Assembly (NCBI GenBank): GCA_947449015.1 | Contig: CANFQA010000015.1 | Coordinates: 1 to 53,603, forward strand | Source: Microthrixaceae bacterium | GTDB lineage: Bacteria > Actinomycetota > Acidimicrobiia > Acidimicrobiales > Acidimicrobilacustridaceae | Reading direction: 5' to 3' | Length of the DNA stretch: 53,603 bases | Shown: in pieces, positions 27,080 to 39,397 of the stretch | Position numbering within the stretch: the first letter of the stretch is position 1 | How the letters are laid out: each line of letters begins with the position of its first letter | Made by a program: the position numbers and the translations under genes | The notes under the pieces: generated by a model | What the model saw: only the letters and a program-made list of their open reading frames with translations | Databases searched by the model: none | Told to the model about the DNA's origin: nothing

Positions 27080-27109
27080 ATTCTGCCAGTGGGCCTCCAT
27101 TGGGAGCAA
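27080..27109 (-). promoter_or_regulatory. Promoter of the ilvBNC transcript
   Basis: TTGCTC and CAGAAT on the minus strand with an 18-base spacer. The predicted start is only two or three bases before the leader-peptide ATG. Confidence 0.5.
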
Positions 27110-27128
27110 CTTGGCCGACCAGATCTGT

Positions 27129-27479
27129 TCACCAAGCCCCGGAACAGCCCGGCTCCACGCTGAGGCCCGCGAAGTGCTCAGACTCAGCGGCAATCAGGCC
27201 ATCGAGACGAGTCCCGAGGTCCCCCACCGACGCGGATGCAGCCACTGACGGGTCATCGGCCAGCTCCTGTTCAAGATGGGCGGCAGCATCAAGCCATAGG
27301 GCCCGAACCTCCTCACAGCTCAGCACCCGCGAGCCAGGCGCGTGCATTGGCCCCGCCTGGGGCACAGCCGGGGGCGCAGGCGGGGGCACCGGCGAAACCG
27401 TTGACCGGCACCCGACAAGGACGAGCGCGGCGCCGACACAGGCCGTGAGGGAGATTCGAAGTCGGCGAGGACATGGCAT
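27129..27479 (-). CDS. Small putative lipoprotein (116 aa)
   Basis: No known family recognised. The N-terminus has basic residues (RRLR), a hydrophobic stretch and a lipobox, ALVLVGC, so it is probably a lipid-anchored surface protein. A proline-rich linker (SPVPPPAPPAVPQAG) follows, then a helical domain of about 70 residues with two further Cys. It lies 51 bases after gatB on the same strand. A CATCCT hexamer is exactly 6 bases before its ATG, which could give a leaderless message of its own. Nothing in the sequence indicates the role. Confidence 0.6.
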   Translation of the reverse strand: MPCPRRLRISLTACVGAALVLVGCRSTVSPVPPPAPPAVPQAGPMHAPGSRVLSCEEVRALWLDAAAHLEQELADDPSVAASASVGDLGTRLDGLIAAESEHFAGLSVEPGCSGAW

Positions 27480-27530
27480 CGCCGCAGGATGCCGAGCGGC
27501 GATCGCCCCGGGAAGGGCCGTGCGGTCCGA

Positions 27531-29030
27531 CTAGGAAGCGGCGTTGCGACGGGAGTCGAGGATGGCGTTGACGGCCTTGCCATCAGCCTGGCCCTTGGTG
27601 GCTTTCATGACTGCGCCCACGAAGAACCCTTGGAGCTTGCCGCGACGCTTGTCATCGCCTGAGCAGTAGCCCTCCCATTCCTCGGGGCTGGCAGCAATGA
27701 TCCCGTCGACAATGCCCTCGAGCTCAGAGTCGTCCATTGCTTCGAACCCAAGCTCGGCGGCGATGACTTCGGGACTGCGGCCGCTCACAACCATGTCGGC
27801 AAGCACCGTCTTGGCTTGGGTGGCGGTGAGCTTCCCGGCCAGTTCGAGCTGCACAAGCTCAGCCAATAGCAACGCATCGAGATCGGCAGCGCCATCACCA
27901 GACAGGTTGTGTTCCACATGGGTAAGTACTCGTCGACCATCACCGCCGGCGGCAATGGCTGCGAGCGCCAGCGCATCGAGGTCGCGCTGCACAGTGATGA
28001 CCACTGAGGTGTCGGTGACCGCGAGGCCGGAGGCCTCGGCCAGCACCGTGCGACGTTGGGCGGGCATTGGCGGAAGCGCGGCATCGATTGCCGCAATCCA
28101 CTCGGCACCGGGCACGAGCGGGACGAGGTCGGGTTCCTGGAAGTAGCGGTAGTCCTCGGCTTCTTCTTTGGAACGACCCGGCCGAGTACGACCGGCACCT
28201 TCGTCCCAGTGACGGGTCTCTTGCTTGATGATCTCGCCGGACTCGAGAAGATCGACCTGTCGGCGGGCCTCGTATTCAATGGCCCGACCAAGCGAACGCA
28301 ATGAGTTCAGATTCTTGATCTCACAACGGCGACCAAGTTCGGGATCGCCAACGCGGCGGACCGACACGTTGGCATCGACGCGCAGCGAGCCCTCTTCCAT
28401 CTTGGCGTCAGATGCACCGGTGGCCAGCAGAATCGCCCGCAGTTCATCGATGTAGGTCTTGGCCTGCTCGGGATGACGGATATGAGGCCGACCGACGATC
28501 TCAACCAGCGGCACCCCGGCTCGGTTGTAATCAACAAGCGAATAGTCAGCACCGTGAATACGACCGCTGCCACCGGCATGGGTGTTCTTGCCGGTGTCTT
28601 CTTCGATATGGGCGCGTTCGATACCGACACGCGTGCCGTCGGGGAGATCCAGCCAGCCGTCGACATTGATCGGTCGGTCGAACTGGCTGACCTGATAATC
28701 CTTCGGCATATCGGGATAGAAGTAGTTCTTACGTGCGAACACCGAAGGCTCGACGCTGCAGTGCAGAGCGCGGCCGAGACGCATGGCCAACTCAACAACC
28801 TGATGATTGAGCACCGGGAGCGAACCGGGAAGACCCAGACACACCGGACACACATTGGTGTTGGGTTCGTCACCGAACATGTTCGGGCAACCGCAGAACA
28901 GTTTGGTGACAGTTGCGAGCTCACAGTGCACTTCGAGACCGACAACGATCTCCCAGACATCGCCGGTGAGTTCACTGGCAATGTGGAAGTGCTCACCCTC
29001 GATGGGTTCATGCGTGAGGTTGACGCTCAT
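27531..29030 (-). CDS. gatB: Asp-tRNA(Asn)/Glu-tRNA(Gln) amidotransferase subunit B
   Basis: GatB binds the misacylated tRNA and activates the carboxyl group with ATP (499 residues). The N-terminal domain has [13 protein letters not shown], the zinc cysteines [31 protein letters not shown], and [23 protein letters not shown]. The C-terminal tail domain ([27 protein letters not shown]) contacts tRNA. Its ATG overlaps the gatA stop by four bases. The presence of GatCAB implies that Gln-tRNA and/or Asn-tRNA are formed by transamidation. Confidence 0.96.
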   Translation of the reverse strand: MSVNLTHEPIEGEHFHIASELTGDVWEIVVGLEVHCELATVTKLFCGCPNMFGDEPNTNVCPVCLGLPGSLPVLNHQVVELAMRLGRALHCSVEPSVFARKNYFYPDMPKDYQVSQFDRPINVDGWLDLPDGTRVGIERAHIEEDTGKNTHAGGSGRIHGADYSLVDYNRAGVPLVEIVGRPHIRHPEQAKTYIDELRAILLATGASDAKMEEGSLRVDANVSVRRVGDPELGRRCEIKNLNSLRSLGRAIEYEARRQVDLLESGEIIKQETRHWDEGAGRTRPGRSKEEAEDYRYFQEPDLVPLVPGAEWIAAIDAALPPMPAQRRTVLAEASGLAVTDTSVVITVQRDLDALALAAIAAGGDGRRVLTHVEHNLSGDGAADLDALLLAELVQLELAGKLTATQAKTVLADMVVSGRSPEVIAAELGFEAMDDSELEGIVDGIIAASPEEWEGYCSGDDKRRGKLQGFFVGAVMKATKGQADGKAVNAILDSRRNAAS

Positions 29031-30499
29031 CGCAGCGCCTCCGTAAGAGCGGGGGCCGCAGCTTCAAGCACCGCGGCGGCACGGAACATGGTGGCTTCAC
29101 CCAGCGCAGGTGCCAACAACTGCACGCCGACCGGCATGCCATCGGTGCCAGCGCCGAAGGGAAGGCTCATTGCCGGATGACCAGCGAGATTCGTCGGAAT
29201 GGTGCAGATGTCGTTGAGGTACATCGACAACGGGTCCGCGGTTTTCTCGCCGAAACGAAATGCCGTCGTAGGCGAGGTTGGAGTGAGCAGCACATCAAAG
29301 TTTTGATAGGCGGCATCGAAGTCGCGACAGATGAGCGTGCGCACTTTGAGCGCCTTGCCGTAATACGCGTCGTAGTAACCAGCCGACAGCGCATAGGTGC
29401 CAAGCATGATGCGACGCTTCACTTCGGCACCGAAGCCAGCGGTGCGCGTGGCGGTGTTCATCTCAGCGGTGGTGTCAGCATCGACACGCATGCCATAGCG
29501 AACGCCGTCATAGCGAGCGAGATTGCTGGAAGCCTCCGCCGGAGCGATGAGGTAGTACGCCGAGAGGCCGTAGCTGAGCGCCGGAATGGATACTTCGCCA
29601 ACCTCAGCGCCAGCTGCGGCGAGGGCGTCTGCGGCCTGGCGAACACGAGCGGCGACATCGCCAGCAATGCCCTCGCCCATCAACTCGGTGACCAGTCCGA
29701 CACGCAGACCAGCCACGCCATCGTCGAGAACCGACAGCAATGAGCGAGCAGCTCCCGTTTCGGAGTCGTTGATGGAGGTGGAGTCCAGCGGGTCGTGGCC
29801 GGCAATGGCTTCGAGCAGCAGGGCCGAATCGGCCACTGTGGTGGAGAACGGTCCGACCTGATCAAGCGATGAGGCAAAGGCGATAAGTCCGAATCGACTC
29901 ACAAGTCCGTAGGTGGGTTTCACTCCGACCACACCGCAGAGCGCGGCGGGCTGGCGAATGGAACCGCCGGTGTCGGAGCCCAATGACAACGGAGCGAACC
30001 CTGCGGCTACTGCAGCAGCCGATCCACCCGAGGATCCACCGGGGACTCGCGACACATCGCGGGGGTTGCGGGTCGGGCCGAACGCTGAGTTCTCCGTGGA
30101 GGAACCCATCGCGAACTCATCAAGGTTGGTCTTGCCGACCGAGATGGCGCCGGCTGCAGCCACGCGCTGCACCACCGTGGCGTCATAGGGAGGACGCCAC
30201 CCTTCGAGAATGCGACTCGAACAGGTCGTGGGGATACCGCGTGTGCACAGGTTGTCCTTCACTGCGAGGGGAACACCGGCGAGCACGCCGGGATCACCAC
30301 CTTCGGCAACAAGTCGATCAACGGCGTCGGCCGCTGCCCGCGCTTCATCAGCCAGAACGATGTTGAAGGCGTTGATCTCACCCTCGCGGCTGTCGATCGT
30401 TTCGAGATGCGCGTCGATCACGGTGCGGGCCGACAGCTCACCGGCGCGCACTGCGCGCGAAATTTCAATGGCGGTGGTGGGAATCTCGGAGTTACTCAC
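29027..30499 (-). CDS. gatA: Asp-tRNA(Asn)/Glu-tRNA(Gln) amidotransferase subunit A
   Basis: The amidase-signature subunit that releases ammonia from glutamine (490 residues). The catalytic triad Lys is in [12 protein letters not shown], the cis-Ser in [16 protein letters not shown], and the nucleophilic Ser in [17 protein letters not shown]. The GTG start overlaps the gatC stop by four bases and has GGAGGAG upstream. Gene order gatC-gatA-gatB with overlapping ends indicates strict translational coupling for a 1:1:1 complex. Confidence 0.96.
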   Translation of the reverse strand: MSNSEIPTTAIEISRAVRAGELSARTVIDAHLETIDSREGEINAFNIVLADEARAAADAVDRLVAEGGDPGVLAGVPLAVKDNLCTRGIPTTCSSRILEGWRPPYDATVVQRVAAAGAISVGKTNLDEFAMGSSTENSAFGPTRNPRDVSRVPGGSSGGSAAAVAAGFAPLSLGSDTGGSIRQPAALCGVVGVKPTYGLVSRFGLIAFASSLDQVGPFSTTVADSALLLEAIAGHDPLDSTSINDSETGAARSLLSVLDDGVAGLRVGLVTELMGEGIAGDVAARVRQAADALAAAGAEVGEVSIPALSYGLSAYYLIAPAEASSNLARYDGVRYGMRVDADTTAEMNTATRTAGFGAEVKRRIMLGTYALSAGYYDAYYGKALKVRTLICRDFDAAYQNFDVLLTPTSPTTAFRFGEKTADPLSMYLNDICTIPTNLAGHPAMSLPFGAGTDGMPVGVQLLAPALGEATMFRAAAVLEAAAPALTEALR

Positions 30500-30798
30500 G
30501 GCTCCTCCCCCAGGATCGCCGGCACCCGGAATCGACGGTCCTCAACTGATGGGGCCTGGGACAGAACCTCATCACGGTCGAGCGAGGGCGCAATGACATC
30601 GGGACGCAGCACGTTCTCGATGGGCAGCGGGTGGGCCGTGGGCGGGACATCGGCGAGATCGAGTGCAGCGACATCGGCAGCATGATCGATGATGGCAGCC
30701 AACTGATCGGTGTAGGTGTCGAGCTCGGCATCGGTGAGTTCGAGTCGGGCCAGAAGCGCCACTTTGGCCACATCATCTCGGGACAGTCGTTCAGACAT
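30496..30798 (-). CDS. gatC: Asp-tRNA(Asn)/Glu-tRNA(Gln) amidotransferase subunit C
   Basis: A small stabilising subunit (100 residues) that wraps around GatA. The N-terminal [44 protein letters not shown] and the [18 protein letters not shown] block are diagnostic. It is the first gene of the operon. A TACGAT box lies 8 bases before the ATG with no ribosome site, so the gatCAB message is probably leaderless or nearly so. Confidence 0.94.
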   Translation of the reverse strand: MSERLSRDDVAKVALLARLELTDAELDTYTDQLAAIIDHAADVAALDLADVPPTAHPLPIENVLRPDVIAPSLDRDEVLSQAPSVEDRRFRVPAILGEEP

Positions 30799-30806
30799 AG
30801 AGAAGC

Positions 30807-30812
30807 ATCGTA
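30807..30812 (-). promoter_or_regulatory. -10 box of gatCAB (near-leaderless)
   Basis: TACGAT lies 8 bases before the gatC ATG. The divergent SCP2 gene has its own TAGGGT box 35 bases further on. Confidence 0.55.
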
Positions 30813-30846
30813 GGCGCCGACCGGACCTGTGCCTCCCGAGCGCCGA

Positions 30847-30852
30847 TAGGGT
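30847..30852 (+). promoter_or_regulatory. Candidate -10 box of the SCP2-domain gene
   Basis: TAGGGT would start transcription near 30859 and give a leader of about 23 bases that carries the GGAGG ribosome site. Confidence 0.45.
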
Positions 30853-30881
30853 TCGGATGCAATCGGCCCGATGGAGGACCA

Positions 30882-31298
30882 GTGTCAGAGAAGTTCGAGT
30901 TCCTTAGCCCCGAATGGATGCTCGCGGCGAAAGCCATCCGGGACGAAATGCCGCATCCCGACGTGCCGGCGGCTGGGCTCATGAAAATGAACCTCATCGT
31001 CACCGACACGCCATTCGCTGCCGATGTTCATGGCCATATCGACACCACCGATGGCGAGATCGTCATCGAGGACGGCCATATCGATGGTCCCGATCTCACG
31101 GTCACTGTCGACTTCGCCACAGCCCGGGCCATCTTCGTCAACCTCGATTTCGCTGCCGCCATGCAGGCATTCATGGGCGGTCGCATCAACGTACAGGGCG
31201 ACATCACCAAACTCATGTCTCTCCAGACACCCGGCGCCACCCCCGATCCTGCGGCACTGGCCATCGCCGATGCGGTGCGAGCTATCACCATCGAGTGA
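30882..31298 (+). CDS. SCP2 sterol-binding domain protein
   Basis: A 138-residue protein made of a single SCP2 domain, a lipid- or acyl-binding fold. The family pattern LTVTVDFATARAIFVNLDFAAAMQAFMGGRINVQGDITKLMSL is complete. No signal peptide or second domain is present. The GTG start has GGAGG four bases upstream. It is divergent from gatC and convergent with the MFS pump. In Actinobacteria such proteins often accompany lipid or steroid metabolism, but no such genes are adjacent here, so the ligand is open. Confidence 0.82.
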   Translation: MSEKFEFLSPEWMLAAKAIRDEMPHPDVPAAGLMKMNLIVTDTPFAADVHGHIDTTDGEIVIEDGHIDGPDLTVTVDFATARAIFVNLDFAAAMQAFMGGRINVQGDITKLMSLQTPGATPDPAALAIADAVRAITIE

Positions 31299-31317
31299 CC
31301 CACCTCGGTCGCGAAGC

Positions 31318-32853
31318 TCAAGCGACCGCCACAACCCCTGGCTCGGCATGTCGCGTGCGGCGCACGAATGATGCCGCCACCAGCGCGCCCACCGCTGCGA
31401 TCGCGCCGACGTGATAGGCGACTGCATAGGAACCATTGCCAGAACCAGCCACGGTGGCCAGTTGTACAGTGAGCAGAATCTGCATGCCCGCTACCACGCC
31501 GATTTGGCTCATTGTCTGCGAAGCCGCGCTCGCTACGCCAAGATCTTTTGGATCGACTGCGTTGGCGAGGCTGGCGATCATCGCCGGCGCACATGCGCCC
31601 ATACCAATACCGCTGAGCATGAGCGCACCTTCGATCAGCCAGAACCCGCCGCCCACACCGATCATGGCAAGCACCATCATCGAGAGCGCAAGCATCAGCG
31701 AACCAAACATGCCAATGACTCGTTCGCCGAATCGCAGAACGAGATACCCGGCAATGGGACCGACAATCGCAAAGGTCAGCGGACGCGCGATCGACATGAG
31801 CCCCACCTTCGTGGTGCTGAAACCGAGCACATCATGCAGCAGTAACGGCGTGAGAATGAAGCCACCCATGTACGTGAAGTTGGCGAGGAACTGATTCAAA
31901 ATCGGGAAGGTGAAGTTGCGCCTGCGGAAATAGTGCATGGGAAGCAACGGGTGTGCTGTGCGGTTTTCGATACGAACGAACTGGGCCAGCAAAAGCGGGC
32001 CACCGATGAATCCAGTGAGCACCAGAGGACTCGTCCAGCCCAGCACCGGCCCACGGTTAAGCGCGATGAGCAGGAAACCGACGCCGAACGCCAGGGCGGT
32101 CGAGCCGGCGATGTCGAAGGGCTGCCGCTCGCCGCGCTGGGTGTGTGGGAGCACGAGGAACCCGATCACCAGACTCGCCAGGGCTACCGGCGTCTGCAGA
32201 ATGAAGATCCAGCGCCAACCGAATGCGTCAACCAATGGGCCGCCGATGACCACACCGAACACAGGCGCACCGGACCCCACCATTGACCAGTACCCCATGG
32301 CCTGCGCCCGACGTTCCGGCGCGAAACTGCGATTGATCATCGACAGCGCTGCTGGTCCGGTCGCGGCACCAAGTGCTGCGCCGAGGAATCGGAACGCGAT
32401 AAGCGATGGCGCGTTCCACGCAACGATGGCCGCGGCGGCGAACACGGTGACTCCGGTCAGGCTCAGCAGGTACACCTGTCGCGCACCGAAACGATCAGCG
32501 AGTTTGCCGCCGATCGGCCCAAGCACCGCCATGGCGAGGCTGGGTCCGGTGACCGCCCAAGTCAGAACATCGGCGGTGGAACCGAGATTCTTTGCGATGT
32601 CACCGAGTGAGACGGTGAGCACGGTGATGGTGAAACTCGCGGTGAACACTCCCGAAAGGGCCGCGGCGAGAACGATCCACGACCGCCGGGGACTGCGTTC
32701 GACCCGATGGGCGACACCGCGTCGAAGCATGAGGCTCCACGGCAGGACGACTCCCTCCTCACCGCCGGGAGGGTCGATGCCAATCTCGAGTTCATCGATG
32801 GAGCGACCATCATCGGGTTGCGCTTGGGGCGCATCTTGGCCAGTGGTCGACAC
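31318..32853 (-). CDS. MFS transporter, DHA2 (EmrB/QacA-like) family
   Basis: A 511-residue permease with about 14 hydrophobic segments after a cytosolic N-terminal tail of roughly 65 residues. The motif A loop is GKLADRFGARQVYLLSLTG, and motif C-like GSGAPVFGVVIGGPLVDAFGWRWIF follows TM5. This is typical of drug:proton antiporters of the DHA2 group. The substrate cannot be told. The GTG start has TACGCT 8 bases upstream and no ribosome site; the PASTA kinase gene ends 18 bases before, so it may be read both from that transcript and from its own promoter. Confidence 0.87.
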   Translation of the reverse strand: MSTTGQDAPQAQPDDGRSIDELEIGIDPPGGEEGVVLPWSLMLRRGVAHRVERSPRRSWIVLAAALSGVFTASFTITVLTVSLGDIAKNLGSTADVLTWAVTGPSLAMAVLGPIGGKLADRFGARQVYLLSLTGVTVFAAAAIVAWNAPSLIAFRFLGAALGAATGPAALSMINRSFAPERRAQAMGYWSMVGSGAPVFGVVIGGPLVDAFGWRWIFILQTPVALASLVIGFLVLPHTQRGERQPFDIAGSTALAFGVGFLLIALNRGPVLGWTSPLVLTGFIGGPLLLAQFVRIENRTAHPLLPMHYFRRRNFTFPILNQFLANFTYMGGFILTPLLLHDVLGFSTTKVGLMSIARPLTFAIVGPIAGYLVLRFGERVIGMFGSLMLALSMMVLAMIGVGGGFWLIEGALMLSGIGMGACAPAMIASLANAVDPKDLGVASAASQTMSQIGVVAGMQILLTVQLATVAGSGNGSYAVAYHVGAIAAVGALVAASFVRRTRHAEPGVVAVA

Positions 32854-32861
32854 AATCGCCG

Positions 32862-32867
32862 AGCGTA
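32862..32867 (-). promoter_or_regulatory. -10 box of the MFS pump gene (near-leaderless)
   Basis: TACGCT on the minus strand lies 8 bases before the GTG and only 5 bases after the end of the upstream kinase gene. Confidence 0.45.
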
Positions 32868-32871
32868 TCGG

Positions 32872-34851
32872 TCAGCGGGCGAGCAACAGCACGGAGGAGC
32901 CCGGCTTCACCGCAGTTCCAACCGCTGGGTTCGACCCGCTGACGCGACCAGTCGGGGATCCCTGGACTCCGCTGACCACAAGACCGAGTGCCTGAAGTTC
33001 CTCCGTCGCCGCAGTCACGCTTTTGCCGACAATGTCAGCGGGGATGGTGATGGGTCGGCGGCCCTTCGATGCCGACACGGTGACCGTGCCGCCCTTGGGC
33101 ACAGTGCCACCCGCAGGCGGAGTCACCGACAGAACGGTGCCCTCAGCAACGGTGTCGGAATAGGCGTCGTTGCGGGCCACGACCAGTCCCAACGCCGTGA
33201 GTTGCGTGGCGACCGCTTCCACCGGCTGACCCACCAACCCGTCGGGGATGGTTCGCGGCTTCGGACCGGCGCTGACGACCAGGTTCACAGGCGATCCCTT
33301 GGGGAGTTCAGCCGGCGTGCCTTCGCCCAACGACAGGACGATCCCCTTCACAACGGATTCGTCATACCCATCGATGATCGTCCCAAGTTTGAGACTGGCG
33401 GCTACGAGGGCGCTTGAGGCCTGATCAATGGTCTTGCCAACCAGACCGGTGGGAACCGGCACCGGTGGCGGACCAAGCGAGACCGCGAGGGTTACCGTGC
33501 GACCTTCCTTGAGCGAGGTACCAGCGCCTGGATCCTGAGAAATGACTGTGTCCGCGTCGATGGTCTCGGAATACTCGCCCTCCTCATGGACGGTGTAGCC
33601 GTAGCGCTGAAGTACGGCACGCACCTCGGCCACCGGCTGCGAGGTGTAGTCACCAAGCACATGTGTGGGTCGGTAGAGCGCGAAGAATGCACCGACTGCG
33701 GCGGCAATGACGAGCAACGCGACCAGGCCGAGACGAACTGGCTTCGAAATGCGCCGACGTCGGTTCCCCGAGGCGGAGGCCGAACTTGAACCACCTGCTG
33801 CTCCTCCGGCCGACGCCGGTCGCTCAATGGTGCGAGTTCCGGGCTGCGAGACCGGGTCAGCAAGGATCATGACCCCTGTTGCATCGCCCACGATGGTGGC
33901 ATCTGCGTCATTGAAGAGTTGGCCGAACACGTCGTCGGCGGGACGGAACAATGTTGTGGGCTCGATCGGATCGAGCGCACCGCGTTCGAGGGTGGTGATT
34001 CCAGCAAGCGGCAGCGGCGCGGGCGCACCCGTTGCCCCTGCAGCCATGAGCATTTCGGCAAACGTACCTGCGTCAAGGCGCTCGGCCGGATCGGCAGTGC
34101 CAGCGGCCACAAGCGCGCTCACTAGCGGACCCATCTCCGCGGGCACCGGGATCGGACGGTCGACGCGAGCCATGAGCGTGCCAAGGGTTGTGTCTGCCGC
34201 GAACGGAAGCGTGCCTGTATGCGCTTCAATAAGCACGAGCGCCAGGGAGTACACATCGCTGCGGCCGTCAAGCGTCGCTCCCTGTGCCTGCTCGGGTGAG
34301 GCATAGCGAGCGGTGCCGAGAATCGCACCAGCCGGTTCGGTCCATGCCGCTTCGGCAAGCGCCCGAGCCAGTCCGAAATCAGCAATACGAAGTCGCCCCT
34401 CATCATCGAACAGGAGATTCGCTGGTTTGATGTCACGGTGCACGAAACCCTGCCGATGGGCGTAATCGAGGGCTCGGGCAGCTTCAATGCCAACCGCCTG
34501 GGTCTGCGCGATATCGAGCAAGTTCCCGCGATCGAGAAGCGAACGCAGTGAACCCCCGTTCAGCATCTCGGTGACCAGGTAGGGAACATCGCCCTGGCCC
34601 CAGTCGTGCACGGCCATGACATTTGGGTGGTTGAGGGCCGCTGCGCTCTGGGCCTCTGCCCGAAACCGCTTGAGAAACGATGGGTCATCGGCGAGCGCGT
34701 CATGCAGCACCTTCACTGCCACGCGGCGGCGAAGGACAACATCGTCTGACAGGTACACAGTTGCGGATGCACCGGTGCCGATGGGGGCCAGCAGCCGGTA
34801 CCGCCCTCCGAGCACCTGCCCGACACGGTCGGGCATGCGGGAGTTGGCCAC
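32872..34851 (-). CDS. Ser/Thr protein kinase with four PASTA domains (PknB-like)
   Basis: A transmembrane eukaryotic-type kinase of 659 residues from the GTG at 34851. The kinase domain (about 10-275) has the glycine loop APIGTGASATVYLSDD, the Lys in RVAVKVLHD, FVHRDIKPANLL, ADFGLARAL and the activation-segment end GTARYASPEQA, so it should be active. A single membrane helix (LGLVALLVIAAAVGAFFALY) follows, then four extracellular PASTA repeats starting VLGDYTSQPVAEV, VPVPTGLVGKTI, IPDGLVGQPVEAV and IPADIVGKSVTAA. Such kinases sense peptidoglycan fragments and control growth and division. The start is set by TACCCT exactly 6 bases upstream; the open frame to 34926 lacks support. Confidence 0.93.
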   Translation of the reverse strand: MANSRMPDRVGQVLGGRYRLLAPIGTGASATVYLSDDVVLRRRVAVKVLHDALADDPSFLKRFRAEAQSAAALNHPNVMAVHDWGQGDVPYLVTEMLNGGSLRSLLDRGNLLDIAQTQAVGIEAARALDYAHRQGFVHRDIKPANLLFDDEGRLRIADFGLARALAEAAWTEPAGAILGTARYASPEQAQGATLDGRSDVYSLALVLIEAHTGTLPFAADTTLGTLMARVDRPIPVPAEMGPLVSALVAAGTADPAERLDAGTFAEMLMAAGATGAPAPLPLAGITTLERGALDPIEPTTLFRPADDVFGQLFNDADATIVGDATGVMILADPVSQPGTRTIERPASAGGAAGGSSSASASGNRRRRISKPVRLGLVALLVIAAAVGAFFALYRPTHVLGDYTSQPVAEVRAVLQRYGYTVHEEGEYSETIDADTVISQDPGAGTSLKEGRTVTLAVSLGPPPVPVPTGLVGKTIDQASSALVAASLKLGTIIDGYDESVVKGIVLSLGEGTPAELPKGSPVNLVVSAGPKPRTIPDGLVGQPVEAVATQLTALGLVVARNDAYSDTVAEGTVLSVTPPAGGTVPKGGTVTVSASKGRRPITIPADIVGKSVTAATEELQALGLVVSGVQGSPTGRVSGSNPAVGTAVKPGSSVLLLAR

Positions 34852-34857
34852 GACCCG

Positions 34858-34863
34858 AGGGTA
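34858..34863 (-). promoter_or_regulatory. -10 box of the PASTA kinase gene (leaderless)
   Basis: TACCCT on the minus strand, six bases before the GTG at 34851. It moves the start 25 codons inside the longest open frame. Confidence 0.6.
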
Positions 34864-34933
34864 GTTGTTGGGCCCCCTGAATTCGGTCACCCCAGTGGAA
34901 CCGCCCGACACACACATCTCCGCCACATCGGGG

Positions 34934-34939
34934 CAGACT
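34934..34939 (+). promoter_or_regulatory. Candidate -10 box of the small membrane protein gene
   Basis: CAGACT lies exactly 6 bases before the GTG at 34946. The same hexamer at the same or similar distance precedes the methyltransferase gene and the leuA leader peptide. Confidence 0.45.
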
Positions 34940-34945
34940 GTCGAA

Positions 34946-35396
34946 GTGAGCGAAACCGGTGATGTGAAGAACGCAAACGGATCTGCTGCAACCTCAACGC
35001 GTACACGGCGCTTTCAGATCCGCCATCTCGTGATCGCGCTCTTGCTCTGCGTCGTGGTTGGGTCGGGGTACGTGCTGTTCCAGAAGAGCCACACCAACGG
35101 CATCAGTCTCGACGGCGGCATCGTTGAACGGCTCATCCCGGCGCCGGGACTCAAGGTGTTGAAGCAGGACGCCATCGGCGCTGATCTCGCACCCGGTTAC
35201 GAGGCGAAGCTTGCACTTGATGGCGTTCCGATCCCCGACTATCAGTTGACCTCGATACCCGAACTCGGCCAGTACACGCTCAACCCGGTGGTTGGATCGG
35301 ATTTCGAGGCGCTACCAACAGGCGACCACTGCGCCGAGGTCACCTACTGGCGGACCGTGGACGGACCGACGCAGTCCACCACCCGCAGTTGGTGCT

Positions 35397-35410
<14 letters not shown>
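34946..35410 (+). CDS. Single-pass membrane-anchored hypothetical protein (154 aa)
   Basis: The family is not recognised. A polar N-terminal tail of about 26 residues ends in basic residues, then comes one hydrophobic helix (HLVIALLLCVVVGSGYVLF), followed by an extracytoplasmic domain of about 105 residues. This domain contains PGYEAKLALDGVPIPDYQL and two Cys (DHCAEVTYW and SWCFTVL) that could form a disulfide; it looks like a small beta-rich domain. It is divergent from the PASTA kinase, with 94 bases between starts, so it might be a partner or substrate, but that is only positional. Its 3' end overlaps the convergent HAD gene by 14 bases. Confidence 0.65.
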
Positions 35411-38158
<2,748 letters not shown>

Positions 38159-38221
38159 CCTAGTGCCAGTGACTTCGTGACCCCGCTGCGGCGACCTATG
38201 CGCCACCACCGGCGAGTCTGA

Positions 38222-39241
38222 TCAGGCACCCACCGAGAATGGGAATCCGGCCGCCTGCTGTTGCAACAGATCAGCGACGCCAGCAGCGAGTTCCATGACT
38301 AACTCAGCCTGGGTCACGCCGTGCTGGGCGAGGCCACAGGTCGGCGTGATGATGGTCTGCGACATAAGCAACTGCGGATCAAGACCATCATCGACAAGTG
38401 CACGACCGAGCACTGCCAGTCGACGCCACAGCCGGTCGACGGTGGTACCGACGGGTCCGTCGGTGGGGACCGCACCCCATGCCATCCAGCCGCCGCGCTC
38501 GAGGAACTCGCCGAACAAACCAGCGTGCGCGGTGATCTCCTTGCGCACCGGCACCGACAGGATGCGCGGGCCGGCGCTCAGCAGCAGGCGATAGTCAGCA
38601 GTGGTGCAGCAATGCAGTCCGGTGACCGCAGTGGCTTCGACAATGGCGAGCGCACCTGACACCAGGTCGACACCATCGGAGGGAGCAATCGGGAATCCCG
38701 GTTCGGAAAGCGATCCCATGGCGGGTTCATCAAGGAACAGAACAATCTGCGCTTGTGGCACGCGCTTGAGCACATGGTTCATGAGCGCAGCACTTCGTTG
38801 TCGAACAATCCGACCTGCAATGCGAAAAGCAAGATCTGCATCAATTCCCGCCGAATGCAGTGCAAGGCCAAGTGTGACCGGTCCGGTGGTTGACACTTTG
38901 AGCGGACCAACACGGTCAGCAACTGCAGTGAGAAATGCTCGCAGCCCAACATAGGCGTCGCCACGGAACTCGGTATCAAGCAGCGGAGCTTCAGGATCAA
39001 GCGCGTTGTAATCGATTGACAGCGAACCATCATCGTGAACGGTGACTCCGGCAATGCCAGTGGCTGCCTGCGCGATCATCCCCTCGCGACGCGAACGCGC
39101 CGGAAGCGCCGGGGCGCTCGGGAGCCGCGGCGAATGACGCAGGACGAACTCGACCGCGTCGCTCGGGTCGTAATGCGGGAGATGACCAATACCGGTAGAG
39201 AGCCCCGCGGGCAGGATCTCAGCAGGCGTTCGCCAAGTCAT
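38222..39241 (-). CDS. Methionine synthase (MetE)-like, cobalamin-independent C-terminal-domain protein
   Basis: A single-barrel relative of the MetE catalytic half (339 residues against about 750 for MetE). Candidate zinc ligands are visible in GLHCCTTADYRLLL and near the end in ITPTCGLAQHG. The SMETE-like features LPAGLSTGIGHLPHYDPSDAVEFVLRHSPRLPSAP and IVLFLDEPAMG are present. Such short proteins are common in Actinobacteria near ligA and mnmA and are often annotated as methionine synthase, but the methyl donor and acceptor are not established. The ATG at 39241 fits homology; no ribosome site is evident and the frame is open up to 39313, so the start is uncertain. A small overlapping frame at 39219-39347 may be coupled to it. 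Confidence 0.78.
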   Translation of the reverse strand: MTWRTPAEILPAGLSTGIGHLPHYDPSDAVEFVLRHSPRLPSAPALPARSRREGMIAQAATGIAGVTVHDDGSLSIDYNALDPEAPLLDTEFRGDAYVGLRAFLTAVADRVGPLKVSTTGPVTLGLALHSAGIDADLAFRIAGRIVRQRSAALMNHVLKRVPQAQIVLFLDEPAMGSLSEPGFPIAPSDGVDLVSGALAIVEATAVTGLHCCTTADYRLLLSAGPRILSVPVRKEITAHAGLFGEFLERGGWMAWGAVPTDGPVGTTVDRLWRRLAVLGRALVDDGLDPQLLMSQTIITPTCGLAQHGVTQAELVMELAAGVADLLQQQAAGFPFSVGA

Positions 39242-39347
39242 CGCTGCGCCAGGCCCTGTGATGCTCGCGGCGCGCGTCCACTGCATGAGCGTCCGCTTCT
39301 GCCGCCTCTGCATCCACCTGCACTGCCGCCCAAAACGAGCACGTCAC
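39219..39347 (-). CDS. Possible small ORF (42 aa) overlapping the MetE-like gene start
   Basis: A GTG preceded by six G at a spacing of two bases opens a 42-codon frame reading MTCSFWAAVQVDAEAAEADA followed by a basic stretch with two adjacent His. It ends in TGA just inside the MetE-like gene. Its composition (Ala, Glu, Asp, His) is protein-like. It could be an upstream ORF controlling the MetE-like gene, or chance in GC-rich sequence. I know no family for it. Confidence 0.2.
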   Translation of the reverse strand: MTCSFWAAVQVDAEAAEADAHAVDARREHHRAWRSDDLANAC

Positions 39348-39397
39348 GTCCCCCCGAAGCGCCACCACGATGTGTCGCCGGTCACATAACTAGCGAA

